64,000 nt of DNA. It comes from JAVBLT01 sp031553315 (GTDB lineage Bacteria; Verrucomicrobiota; Kiritimatiellia; RFP12; DVOR01). Shown here piece after piece: positions 8,743-17,200 of this stretch (positions are counted from its first letter, which is position 1; each line of letters begins with the position of its first letter). A program made the position numbers and the translations under genes. The notes below the pieces were generated by a model. The model was not told the DNA's origin, ran no database searches, and saw only the letters and a list, made by a program, of their open reading frames with translations. The stretch is taken from contig JAVBLT010000020.1 in assembly GCA_031553315.1 (NCBI GenBank), positions 1-64,000 of the forward strand. Direction: 5' to 3'.

Positions 8743-10302
8743 TTACCCGAGGATGGCGCGGAGGTCTTCTTCGGGGGTGGTGATGGGTTTGATGCCGTAG
8801 GTCTTCACGAGGGTATCGAGGATGGCGGGCGAAACAAACGCGGGGAGGCTGGGCCCGAGGCGGATGTTTTTGATGCCCAGCGCGAGGAGGGTGAGGAGGA
8901 TGCAGACGGCTTTCTGTTCGTACCAGGAGAGGATGAGGCTGAGGGGGAGGTCGTTGACGCCGCATTTGAAGGCTTCGGCGAGGGCGAGGGCGATTTGGAT
9001 GGCGCTGTAGGCGTCGTTGCACTGGCCCACGTCGAGCAGGCGGGGGATGCCGTTGATGGTGCCCAGGTCGAGGTCGTTGAAGCGGAATTTGCCGCAGGCG
9101 AGGGTGAGGACGAGGGTGTCGGGGGGGGTCTGTTTGACAAATTCGGTGTAGTAGTTGCGGCCGGGTTTGGCGCCGTCGCACCCGCCGACGAGGAAGATGT
9201 GGCGGATTTTGCCGGCTTTGATGGTGTCGATGAGCGGGCCGGCGACCTTCATCACGGCGTCGTGGGCGAAGCCGGTGGTGAGGGTGGTGCCGCCGTTGAT
9301 GCCGGGGATGGTGGTGGCTTTGGGGTAGCCGCCGAGGGCGAGGGCTTTGGCGATCACGGGGGTGAAGTCTTTGTCTTCGCCGATGTGGGCGGTGCCGGGA
9401 AAGGCGACGACGGAGGTGGTGAACACGCGGTCGGCGTAGCTTTCTTTCACGGGCATGATGCAGTTGGTGGTGTAGAGGATGGGGGCGGGCACGGCGGCGA
9501 ACTCGGTCTGCTGGTTTTGCCAGGCGGTGCCGAAGTGGCCCTTGAAGTGGGGGTATTTTTTGAAGGCGGGGTAGGCGTGGGCGGGGAGCATTTCGCCGTG
9601 GGTGTAGATGCCGACGCCTTTGCCTTGGGTCTGGTCGAGGAGGAGTTTGAGGTCGTGAAGGTCGTGGCCGGTCACGATGATGAAGGGGCCTTTTTCGATG
9701 GTGAGCGACACGGGGGTGGGCTCGGGGTGGCCGTAGGCGGAGGTGTTGGCGGTGTCGAGCAGGGCCATGCAGGTGAGGTTCATGCGGCCGGTTTCGAGCA
9801 CGAGGGGGAGGAGCGTGGCGGGGTCGCCGGTTTCGGCGAGGGCGGCGAGGGCGGTGTAGAAGAAGGCGTTGAGGGCGGGATCCTGGTGGCCGAGGACGGC
9901 GGCGTGGTGGGCGTAGGCGGCGGTGCCGCGCAGGCCGAAGAGGATGAGGGATTTGAGGGAGCGGACGTCTTCCTGCGCCTGCCACACGGCATCCATGTTG
10001 AAGGGTGCGGGGGCGCCGGGGAGTGCTTTGAGGGCGGCTTCAACGTTCTCGGCGAGGGCGGTGACGGCGGCTTCGGAGAAGTTGACGTTGGTGACGGTGG
10101 TGAAGAGGCCGTCGCGCAGCAATGCGTCGGTTTCCGGCGTGCGCTTTTCGGGGGGGAGGGCTTTGGCCAGCGCAATCATGGCGCCGGTGAGGCGATCCTG
10201 GGCGCGGGCGGTGGGGGCTTCTTTGCCGCACACGCCTTTCTGAAACTGGCAGCCTTTGCCGCCGGCGGTCTGCTCGCATTGGAAACAAAACATCGGGTTC
10301 AT
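8743..10302 (-). CDS. hcp: Hybrid cluster protein (hydroxylamine/NO reductase)
   Basis: 519 residues. Anaerobic Fe-S enzyme described as a hydroxylamine reductase and as an NO reductase or nitrosylase in nitrosative-stress defence. The N-terminal cubane-cluster cysteines are C6, C9, C18 and C25 (spacing x2, x8, x6). Hybrid-cluster ligand regions are visible downstream, for example TTNCIMP, GGCDGAKPGRNYYTEF and DVGQCNDAYSA. The length fits the shorter form lacking the extra helical insert. A strong ribosome site (AAGGAGG) precedes the ATG at 10302. It diverges from a Crp/Fnr-type regulator across a 107-bp gap holding a perfect palindrome, so it is probably controlled by that regulator. Confidence 0.95.
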   Translation of the reverse strand: MNPMFCFQCEQTAGGKGCQFQKGVCGKEAPTARAQDRLTGAMIALAKALPPEKRTPETDALLRDGLFTTVTNVNFSEAAVTALAENVEAALKALPGAPAPFNMDAVWQAQEDVRSLKSLILFGLRGTAAYAHHAAVLGHQDPALNAFFYTALAALAETGDPATLLPLVLETGRMNLTCMALLDTANTSAYGHPEPTPVSLTIEKGPFIIVTGHDLHDLKLLLDQTQGKGVGIYTHGEMLPAHAYPAFKKYPHFKGHFGTAWQNQQTEFAAVPAPILYTTNCIMPVKESYADRVFTTSVVAFPGTAHIGEDKDFTPVIAKALALGGYPKATTIPGINGGTTLTTGFAHDAVMKVAGPLIDTIKAGKIRHIFLVGGCDGAKPGRNYYTEFVKQTPPDTLVLTLACGKFRFNDLDLGTINGIPRLLDVGQCNDAYSAIQIALALAEAFKCGVNDLPLSLILSWYEQKAVCILLTLLALGIKNIRLGPSLPAFVSPAILDTLVKTYGIKPITTPEEDLRAILG

Positions 10303-10321
10303 GTCGACCTCCTTTTTTGGG

Positions 10322-10350
10322 TTGCTTTATGGGGGGTATCGTACTATACT
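10322..10350 (+). promoter_or_regulatory. Candidate sigma-70 promoter of the Crp/Fnr-type regulator
   Basis: TTGCTT (10322-10327), 17 bp, TATACT (10345-10350). The predicted transcription start (about 10357) lies upstream of the palindrome at 10365-10380, so the regulator could repress itself by binding downstream of its own start. Confidence 0.5.
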
Positions 10351-10364
10351 TCGCGGAAAAGGGG

Positions 10365-10380
10365 TGTTGCAATTGCAACA
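10365..10380. promoter_or_regulatory. Palindromic operator between hcp and its putative regulator
   Basis: TGTTGCAATTGCAACA is a perfect 16-bp palindrome of Crp/Fnr-site size. If TACGAT (minus strand, 10343-10338) is the hcp -10, the start is near 10331 and the palindrome is centred at -41.5, the standard class II activator position. A competing -10, TATAGT (10348-10343), would put it near -36.5. Confidence 0.65.
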
Positions 10381-10409
10381 GTTTTTTATTTTTTAGGAGA
10401 TTGTGTAAA

Positions 10410-11042
10410 ATGGTGCCCGTTTTGTCGCTTTTTTCAGGGATTCCCGCCGAGCATCATCCGGCGCTGTGGGCGCGGATGGAGGCGGTTCGCAGGCGTTACG
10501 AGCGCCATGCCTATATTTTTCTGGCGGGGAGCGCGAACCCGAAGTGCGGCGTGGTGCTGTCGGGGAGCGCGGAGCTGATCAAGGATGCGGCCGACGGCTC
10601 GCAGGCGCTGGTGGAGCAGGTTTTTCCGGGGGAGATCTTCGGTCTGGCCTTTGCGCTGCGGCAGGTGGCTGCGGTTCCCTTTTCCTGCCGCTGCCGGGAG
10701 GCCACGGAGATTCTTCTCTTCAATCCGCGCGCGGTGGCTTCGCTGGAGCAGCCGCCCTGCCCGGGGCAGCAGCGGCTGCTCGACAATCTGCTCCTGCTGC
10801 TCACCGATAAAACGCTTCAGATGCAGCGCAAGGTCGATTGCCTCTCCTGCCGCACGATCCGGGAACGTTTGCTGACTTATCTCAAGGGCTGCCGCGAGGG
10901 TGAGATTGCCTTCAACCGCAGCGAACTGGCGCGTTATCTGTGCGTGGATCGGTGCGCGCTGAGCCGCGAATTGGCCCGGATGCGCCGGGAAGGGTTGATT
11001 GTTTTCGACGGCCGCCGCTTTACGACCGGAGAAGGGGTGTGA
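10410..11042 (+). CDS. Crp/Fnr family transcriptional regulator (HcpR/DNR-like by context)
   Basis: 210 residues from the ATG at 10410, which has an AGGAGA site 9 bp upstream. The longer frame to 10317 would run through the operator. Residues about 15-120 fit the cyclic-nucleotide-binding-type sensor domain (GVVLSGSAELI..., VEQVFPGEIFGLAFAL). A dimerisation helix follows, then a winged-helix HTH at about 160-205 (FNRSELARYLCVDRCALSRELARMRREG). No N-terminal Fnr-style Cys cluster is obvious, so an oxygen-sensing Fe-S cluster is not supported. A heme/NO or other sensor is possible. Divergence from hcp points to nitrosative-stress or anaerobic control. Confidence 0.88.
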   Translation: MVPVLSLFSGIPAEHHPALWARMEAVRRRYERHAYIFLAGSANPKCGVVLSGSAELIKDAADGSQALVEQVFPGEIFGLAFALRQVAAVPFSCRCREATEILLFNPRAVASLEQPPCPGQQRLLDNLLLLLTDKTLQMQRKVDCLSCRTIRERLLTYLKGCREGEIAFNRSELARYLCVDRCALSRELARMRREGLIVFDGRRFTTGEGV

Positions 11043-11049
11043 ATTATTC

Positions 11050-11079
11050 TTGCGGAAGGGTGAAGTTTTGCTGTAAACT
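11050..11079 (+). promoter_or_regulatory. Candidate promoter of the antiporter-dpp operon
   Basis: TTGCGG (11050-11055), 18 bp, TAAACT (11074-11079), 43 bp before the ATG at 11123. Confidence 0.45.
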
Positions 11080-11122
11080 GCTTCCCATGAAAAGCGTGGA
11101 TGGTATTTGAGGGCGTGAAAAG

Positions 11123-12466
11123 ATGGTTCAGCTGACGTATCTGGTGATGTTTCTCTCGCTGATTGCGCTGGTGGCGCTGGTGCCGGCGCTTGTCCGGCGC
11201 TGGCATGTGCCTTCCGTGGTGGCGATTATGGCCGCGGGAATCGTCATCGGCCCCGGCGGGCTGAACCTGCTCGCGCGGATGAACGCGTTTATGGGCGGAG
11301 CGGTCGATACCGCCAGCCTTTACAATGTGGTGCAGGCGCTGGGCTTTCTCGGGCTGGTGCTGCTGATGACGCTGGCCGGGATGGAGATCAGCCTCAAAAC
11401 GCTGCGCAGTGAAAAAAAACCGGTCGCGCTTCTGAGCCTTGCGACTTTCACGATTCCCTCGGCCGCCGGTTTTCTGGTGTATTGGCTTTTCAAACGCGGC
11501 GACCCGGTGGGCGCGTGGGTCTATGCCTCGCTCTTTGCGAGCCATTCGATCGGCATTGTCTTTCCGGTGATCCGCGAGCTGGGGCTCGGGCGCACCCGTT
11601 TCGGGGTGACGGTGCTCTCGGCCACCGTCGTTACCGACATTCTCAGCCTGGTGCTCCTGGCGATGTGCGTGCAGTACAAGCGCTTCCTCGCACCGCCCTC
11701 CGAGGGCGCCCTGAGCGGCTTTTCCCTGCTCGACCGGGTGGATCTCTCGCCGCTGGGCAACTGGTTCGGGCCGGCGTTTTTCGCGGTGATTGTGATTTAC
11801 ATTGTGCTGGTCGTGCTGCTGGTGCCGGTGCTGTGGCGGAAAATCGCGCGGGTCGTTTCAACGGTCGACGATGCGCTGGTCTCCTTTTTTCTGCTGACGG
11901 TGCTGGGCGTGATTCTGGTGGGCGAGCTGCTGGGAATCAACATGATTGTGGGCGCTTTCGTCTCGGGGCTCGCCATTGCGCATACGCCCGGATTCGCCAC
12001 GCACGGCCGCGCGCTTCACCACAAGCTCGAAGGCATCGGCTTCGGCCTGGTGATTCCTTTCCTCTTTCTGAATTTCGGCTTCCAGGCCGATTTGCAGGTG
12101 CTCGCGCAATCCTGGACCCATGTGTGGATTGTGCTGGCCACGGTGGGCGGGCTTGTGGCCAGCAAGGTCTTTTCCGGTTGGATCGCCATGCGTTTCGCCG
12201 GCTTCGGCAACATGAAATCGCTCTGCGCGGGGCTGATGACGGTGCCCCAGCTTGCCGCCACGCTCGCCGCCGCCGCCGTGGCGCTGAACCTGGAGATGAT
12301 CTCCGTGGAGTTCTTCAACGCCATTGTAGTCCTTTCGCTGGCGACCACGCTGCCCACGCCGCCGCTGGTGCGGTGGCTCATCGCAAAAGCCAATCTTCGC
12401 TTCGAGCCGCTGCGCAATTCGGAGCCTGCCAAGGCCGATCCCGCTTATTTGGATATGACGGTGTAA
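11123..12466 (+). CDS. CPA2-family cation:proton antiporter (Kef/NapA-like membrane domain)
   Basis: 447 residues, almost entirely hydrophobic with about 12-13 predicted transmembrane helices. It fits the Na+/H+ exchanger domain: the N-terminal PSVVAIMAAGIVIGPGGLNLL motif and the unwound-helix segment FASHSIGIVFPVIRELGLGRTRFG. There is no C-terminal TrkA-N/RCK domain, unlike KefB/KefC. The exchanged ion (Na+ or K+) cannot be read from sequence. A weak GAGG site lies about 10 bp before the ATG. It ends 2 bp before dppD, suggesting one operon with the ABC ATPases. Confidence 0.88.
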   Translation: MVQLTYLVMFLSLIALVALVPALVRRWHVPSVVAIMAAGIVIGPGGLNLLARMNAFMGGAVDTASLYNVVQALGFLGLVLLMTLAGMEISLKTLRSEKKPVALLSLATFTIPSAAGFLVYWLFKRGDPVGAWVYASLFASHSIGIVFPVIRELGLGRTRFGVTVLSATVVTDILSLVLLAMCVQYKRFLAPPSEGALSGFSLLDRVDLSPLGNWFGPAFFAVIVIYIVLVVLLVPVLWRKIARVVSTVDDALVSFFLLTVLGVILVGELLGINMIVGAFVSGLAIAHTPGFATHGRALHHKLEGIGFGLVIPFLFLNFGFQADLQVLAQSWTHVWIVLATVGGLVASKVFSGWIAMRFAGFGNMKSLCAGLMTVPQLAATLAAAAVALNLEMISVEFFNAIVVLSLATTLPTPPLVRWLIAKANLRFEPLRNSEPAKADPAYLDMTV

Positions 12467-12468
12467 AC

Positions 12469-13428
12469 ATGTTGCTTGAAATCAACGATTTTTCCGTGAC
12501 CTTCCGCCTGGGCGACGCCGTGACGACGCCCGTGCGCGGGCTTTCCCTCGCGATCGCTCCCGGCGAACGCGTGGCTCTCGTGGGCGAAAGCGGCTGCGGC
12601 AAGAGCCTTTCCGCCCTCAGCCTCACCCGCTTGCCGCCGACCGACCGCGCCGGGCTTTCCGGTTCCATCCGCTTTGAAGGGCGCGAGCTCGCGGGGCGGC
12701 CCGGCGCGGTCAAAGCGGTGCGCCGCCACGGCGTGGCCTATGTGTTTCAGGATCCGGTGGGCAGCCTCAACCCCGTGATGCGGGTGGAGGATCAAATCGC
12801 CGAATGCCTCGGCGGCCTCAGCCGCAAGGAAAAACACGCGCGGGTGCTGGAGCTTCTGGCCGATACGGGGCTGCCCGACCCGCGGCGCGCGGCGCGTTCC
12901 TTCCCCTGCGAGCTTTCAGGCGGCCAGCAGCAGCGCGTGATGCTCGCCATCGCCCTGGCCGCGGAACCCAAGCTGCTGGTGGCCGACGAACCCACAACCG
13001 CGCTCGACGTGACCACCCAGCGCCAGGTGCTCGCGCTGATCAATTCGCTCGCCGAATCGCACAACATGGCGGTGCTGTTGATCACGCACAACCTGGGCAT
13101 TGTGGCGCACTATATGGATCGGGTTTATGTGATGTATGCGGGGCAGGTGGTTGAATCGGGCGCCGTCGCCGAAGTGCTCGCCGCGCCGCGCCACCCCTAC
13201 ACGCGAGGCCTCCTCGCCGCCGTGCCTTCGCTGGATGCCGGCGGCCGGGCGCTGCAGGATATTCCCGGTCTGGTGCCGCCGCCGCAGGCCTGGCCGGAGG
13301 GGTGCGGTTTTTCGCCGCGCTGTTCGCAGGCCGTGGCGCGCTGCCGGGAGGAGATGCCGCAGCTGCTTCGCGGGGAAGACGGGCGCGGCTGCCGCTGCTG
13401 GCTCAACGGGGGGGGGGATCATGGTTAA
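12469..13428 (+). CDS. Oligopeptide/dipeptide ABC transporter ATPase, DppD/OppD type
   Basis: 319 residues. ATPase subunit energising peptide (or nickel) uptake at the inner membrane. Walker A GESGCGKS, signature LSGGQQQR, Walker B LLVADEPTTALD and the H-loop ITHNLG are all present. The C-terminal oligo_HPY extension keeps its Cys motif (CGFSPRCSQAVARC), which binds an Fe-S cluster in this family. The ATG at 12469 is used; the same frame is open far upstream but only as a shadow of the antiporter gene. A run of ten G (13408-13417) encodes the Gly near the end, and the stop TAA (13426-13428) overlaps dppF. No permease or binding-protein gene is in the window. Confidence 0.93.
   Translation: MLLEINDFSVTFRLGDAVTTPVRGLSLAIAPGERVALVGESGCGKSLSALSLTRLPPTDRAGLSGSIRFEGRELAGRPGAVKAVRRHGVAYVFQDPVGSLNPVMRVEDQIAECLGGLSRKEKHARVLELLADTGLPDPRRAARSFPCELSGGQQQRVMLAIALAAEPKLLVADEPTTALDVTTQRQVLALINSLAESHNMAVLLITHNLGIVAHYMDRVYVMYAGQVVESGAVAEVLAAPRHPYTRGLLAAVPSLDAGGRALQDIPGLVPPPQAWPEGCGFSPRCSQAVARCREEMPQLLRGEDGRGCRCWLNGGGDHG
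13408..13417 (+). repeat. Ten-base poly-G tract at the dppD/dppF junction
   Basis: G10 in the last codons of dppD, three bases before the dppF ATG at 13421. Losing one G, or a +1 ribosomal shift, puts dppD in the dppF frame with no intervening stop, giving a fused two-ATPase protein. Confidence 0.9.
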
Positions 13429-14230
13429 GGGCGAAGCGATGGTCGATGTAAACGGCGTCACCGTCTGTTACCACCCTCCGGGGCGCCCGCGCTTCGAGGC
13501 CGTGCGAGGCGTGTCGTTTTCCGTTCAGCCGGGCGAAATCTTCGGGATCGTCGGCGAGAGCGGGTGCGGAAAATCGTCGCTTGCGCGCGCGCTGACGGGG
13601 TTGAACCCGATCGCCTCGGGCAGCATCCGCCTGGGAGGGTTGGATATTTCCCGCATTTCCTCCCGCGAGCGCCGCCGGCTTGGCCGCCGCGTGCAGATGA
13701 TTTTCCAGGATGCGGCCGGGTCTCTCAACCCGCGCAAGACCATCTGGAAAGCGCTTGAAGAGGTCTTTCGCGTGCACGATCCGGCCAAACCGGAGGAAAT
13801 CCGCGCACGCGTCAACGTGCTGCTCGATTATGTGGGCCTGCCGGAAGATGTGCTCGCCGCTTACCCCCGCGAGCTTTCCGGCGGGCAGTGCCAGCGCGTG
13901 AGCATTGCCCGCTGCCTGGCGCTCTCGCCCGCGCTGCTCGTGGCCGACGAACCCGTCAGCGCGCTCGACGTCTCCGTTCAGGCGCGCGTGCTGAACCTGC
14001 TGGGCGATCTCAGGAGCCGGCTCGGCCTCACGCTGATTTTAATTTCCCACGACCTGGCCGTCGTCCGCACGGTTTGCGACCGCGTGGCGGTGATGCAAAG
14101 CGGCGAAATCGTGGAAATGAACGCCGCCGGGGCGCTTTTCGCGAACCCGGCTCATCCTTACACAAAACGCCTGCTGGCGGCCGTGCCCGATGTCGGCCGG
14201 GCTCTGGCTCAACGAACGTTGCAGAGATGA
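13421..14230 (+). CDS. Oligopeptide/dipeptide ABC transporter ATPase, DppF/OppF type
   Basis: 269 residues, partner ATPase of the gene upstream. Walker A GESGCGKS, Q-loop region QMIFQDAAGSLNPRKT, signature LSGGQCQR, Walker B LLVADEPVSALD and H-loop ISHDLA are intact. It stops soon after HPYTKRLLAAVPDV and lacks the full oligo_HPY extension, as in shorter OppF proteins. The start ATG overlaps the dppD stop by 8 bp, with the G-rich tract directly upstream in place of a normal ribosome site. Together the two genes resemble a split form of the fused YejF/GsiA-type ATPases. Substrate unknown. Confidence 0.92.
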   Translation: MVKGEAMVDVNGVTVCYHPPGRPRFEAVRGVSFSVQPGEIFGIVGESGCGKSSLARALTGLNPIASGSIRLGGLDISRISSRERRRLGRRVQMIFQDAAGSLNPRKTIWKALEEVFRVHDPAKPEEIRARVNVLLDYVGLPEDVLAAYPRELSGGQCQRVSIARCLALSPALLVADEPVSALDVSVQARVLNLLGDLRSRLGLTLILISHDLAVVRTVCDRVAVMQSGEIVEMNAAGALFANPAHPYTKRLLAAVPDVGRALAQRTLQR

Positions 14231-14238
14231 GGTGAACC

Positions 14239-17200
14239 ATGATGAACTGGTTTGAGTTTCCCCTTTTTCATGAAATCCCGTCGCGCCGGTGGTGGACGGT
14301 CCGCATCGCCGCACTCGTCTGGGGTCTGGCGGCCTTTTTGCTGGCGTTTCCCTTTTTGGGCGGGTGGGCGCTGCCGGGGGAATCGGCCCACGCGCTCGCC
14401 GTGTTCAGCGGCGCCGATACCCTGACCGGGCGCGGATACCCGCTGCTCGCCGCGCTGTGCGAAGCGGCGTTGAAGGTTTTTTCCTCCGCGCCGCCGGTGC
14501 TGGTGTTGAACACCCTGGGGGCGCTCTTTGCCGCCGCCACCGCCGCCTGCCTCTTCCCCATCGTCTACTTTTGGTCTGACGACGCGCTCGACGACGAGAG
14601 CGCCGTCCGCCATCAGGTGCTCCTTCCCTTCACCGCCGCCTGCTTCGCCCTGCTGATTCTGGTTTCGTCGCAAGGGTGGCTGCTGGCCTCCGCCCATTTT
14701 GTTCCCGGCATGTGGAGCGCGCTGATCCTCACCTTCGCCATTCGCCTTCTGGTTTCCTACGCCCGCAGCGGAAAAGCGTGGAAAATGGCCTTTTTCGCCG
14801 CCGTTTACGGCGCGGGCATGGGCGAAAGCGAGCTGGTGCTCCTCTTTGCCCCGGTCATGGTCTTTCTGGTGATTACCACCGAATGGCGCCTGTGGGATCG
14901 CACCACGCGCCACCTCAGCATCTGGTTTGTGGCGCTGACGGCGGCCTTTCTCCTCTCCCACACGATCCGCGTGCTGGCGATGGATGCCGAGTTTACCGTC
15001 CGCTTCTTCGGAGGATCCATCCTGCGCCTGCTCCGCGTGCAGGCCGAGGGGCTCAAGAGCTTCTGGATCAAATCGTGGATTCTCACCGCCGCGACCGGTC
15101 TGGTGTGGGCGCTGATCGCGGTCCAGATTGCCCGCCGCGCGCTCAACAACACCCGCGCCTGGGGGCATTTCGCCCTGATGGCGATCGCCTCGGCCGCCGG
15201 CTGCGCGCTCTTCCTCAACGCCCCCTTCACCGCATGGCGCCTTTGGCTTGAAGAGGGCTCCGTGCCGGTGCTCACGCTGATTATCGCCGCCGGCGCCGGC
15301 GGCATGCTCGCGGCCGGCTGGGTCGCGCTGATCACCCTCGAAGCGCCCGCCGAGGCCCTCCTCGACGCCGAGGCCGACGATGAATCCCTGCGCGCCGGCA
15401 AGCGCAACCTTCTCACCCGCACCGCCGCCTGCGTGATCGCCCCCGTTTTCTGCCTCACGCTCCTGCTCGCCGCCGGCCTCGGCATTCGCCGCGCCGCCTC
15501 CGAGCCGGTCGATTTCTGCGACCGCCTGGCCGATTCCGTGCTCGAGCGCCTCGGCAACCGCCGCTGGTTCCTCGTGCAGGGCGATTTCGAAAAGCACCTC
15601 CGCCTGCGCGCCGCCCTTCAAGGCCGGGATCTCTTTGTGATCAACCCCGACCGTTTCCGCGAAAGCGCCTACCTGAAAGAGATCCGCGCCGCCATCGCCA
15701 ACGACCCCTCCATCGAAGAGCTCACCCGCCTCAACGCCTTCACGCTCATCCCCGTTAATTTCCGCATGTTCGTGGAAGATTTCTTCCTCACCCAGCCCGA
15801 CATCGCCGAAAAGGCCGCCATTTTCAATTTGGCCGACGTCTGGTACGGCGCCCGCCTCATTCCCCGCCCCGAGGGTTTCTTCTTCGGCGGCGCCGCCTCC
15901 CTCGAATCGCTTAAAGACCTTCCGCTGCTGGCCGATCACCAGGCCTTCTGGAGCCCGTGGGAAGCCTTTTTCACCCGCGCCGCCGCCCCCTGGGAAATCA
16001 CCCGCAAACAGCAGGAAGCCATGCGCCAGCAGGCCGCCCTCGTGGCCAACAACCTCGGAACCGAGCTCGCCGACCTCCAGCGCACCGAAGAAGCCTTCGC
16101 CGCCTACGCCTTTGCCCGCCGCGCCAATCCCGAAAACGTCTCCGCGCTCATCAACCTCTGCGACCTGGTGCTCCGCCGCGGCCTGCACCCTGAAATGACC
16201 CGCGAGATCGAGACCGATTTCGAGCGCCTCATCAAGCACGCCAAACAAGGCCATTACTCCTTCCGCGGCGTGACCGCCCGCCACGGGCACCTGCGCAACA
16301 GCGAAGCCCTCTCCGCCCTCGGCTGGCTCTGGGCCAACGTAAGCCCGCCCCAAAGCGTGCTCGCCGCCCTGCGCAATGCCGACGCCGGCGAACGCGAAGA
16401 CCCCGAAACCGCCGCGGTTCTGGGCACCATCATGGCCGCCCTTTACGAACGCGGCGGCGAATACGAGCTCAGCGAAAAGGGCTACCGCGAACAGCTCGGC
16501 AGGCGCGGCGACAACAAAGCGGCCGTTTCCGGCCTCACCCGCCTCGTGATCCAGCGCGGCGCCCTCGACGAAGCCCGCAACATCCTCAACGCCGGCAGCG
16601 CCGCCGGCCTCACCCGCGACGACCTCCTTCTCGACTGGGCCATGCTCTACATGGCCTCCGGCAAATACGCCGAAGCCCACGCCAACATCGAGCGCTTCCT
16701 CGCCCTCAACCCCGACCGCCCCCAGGCATGGGCCCTCTACGGCATGATCCTCCTCGCCCAAAAAAACCATGCCCGCGTGGATACCTATGTGATCCCCCGC
16801 CTCGAAAAAGTGGCGAAAGGCAACGACATCTACTTCGTTCACCTCCTGCGCGGCAACGTCGCCCAGGCCTCCAGCACCCCCGAAGCCCTCGCCAACGCCC
16901 GCGCCCACTACAACCGCGCCTACCTCATCCGCCCCGTCGTCAGGCAATTGCTCGATATGATTCTCCAGCTCGACGTGGCCCTCGCCGACACCAAAAACGC
17001 GGAGCTCGACGCGCTCACCATCCTGCGCACCCGCCCCAACCACCCCTACGCCAACTTCGTGATCGGCTCCATCCGCCTCAGCCAGGGCTACTGGAACAGC
17101 GCCGCCGTCAGCCTCCAGCGCTGCGTCGACTCCAGCGAAAAACCCCTTCCCGCCGCCTACAACAACCTCGCCGAAGCCCTCGTCCGCGCCGGGCGCTTCC

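Noticed and set aside
7670..10578. 771- and 527-residue frames overlapping surface protein 1, hcp and its regulator
   Set aside because: Low-complexity Arg/Pro or Gly/Val shadows. They run through a terminator and the hcp operator.
11088..11111. Seven-codon reading frame (MKSVDGI) before the antiporter
   Set aside because: Too short and without a ribosome site; no attenuation structure seen.
11482..12468. N-terminal extension of DppD through the antiporter gene
   Set aside because: Overlaps the antiporter in another frame with Arg-rich junk. DppD family similarity begins at the ATG at 12469.
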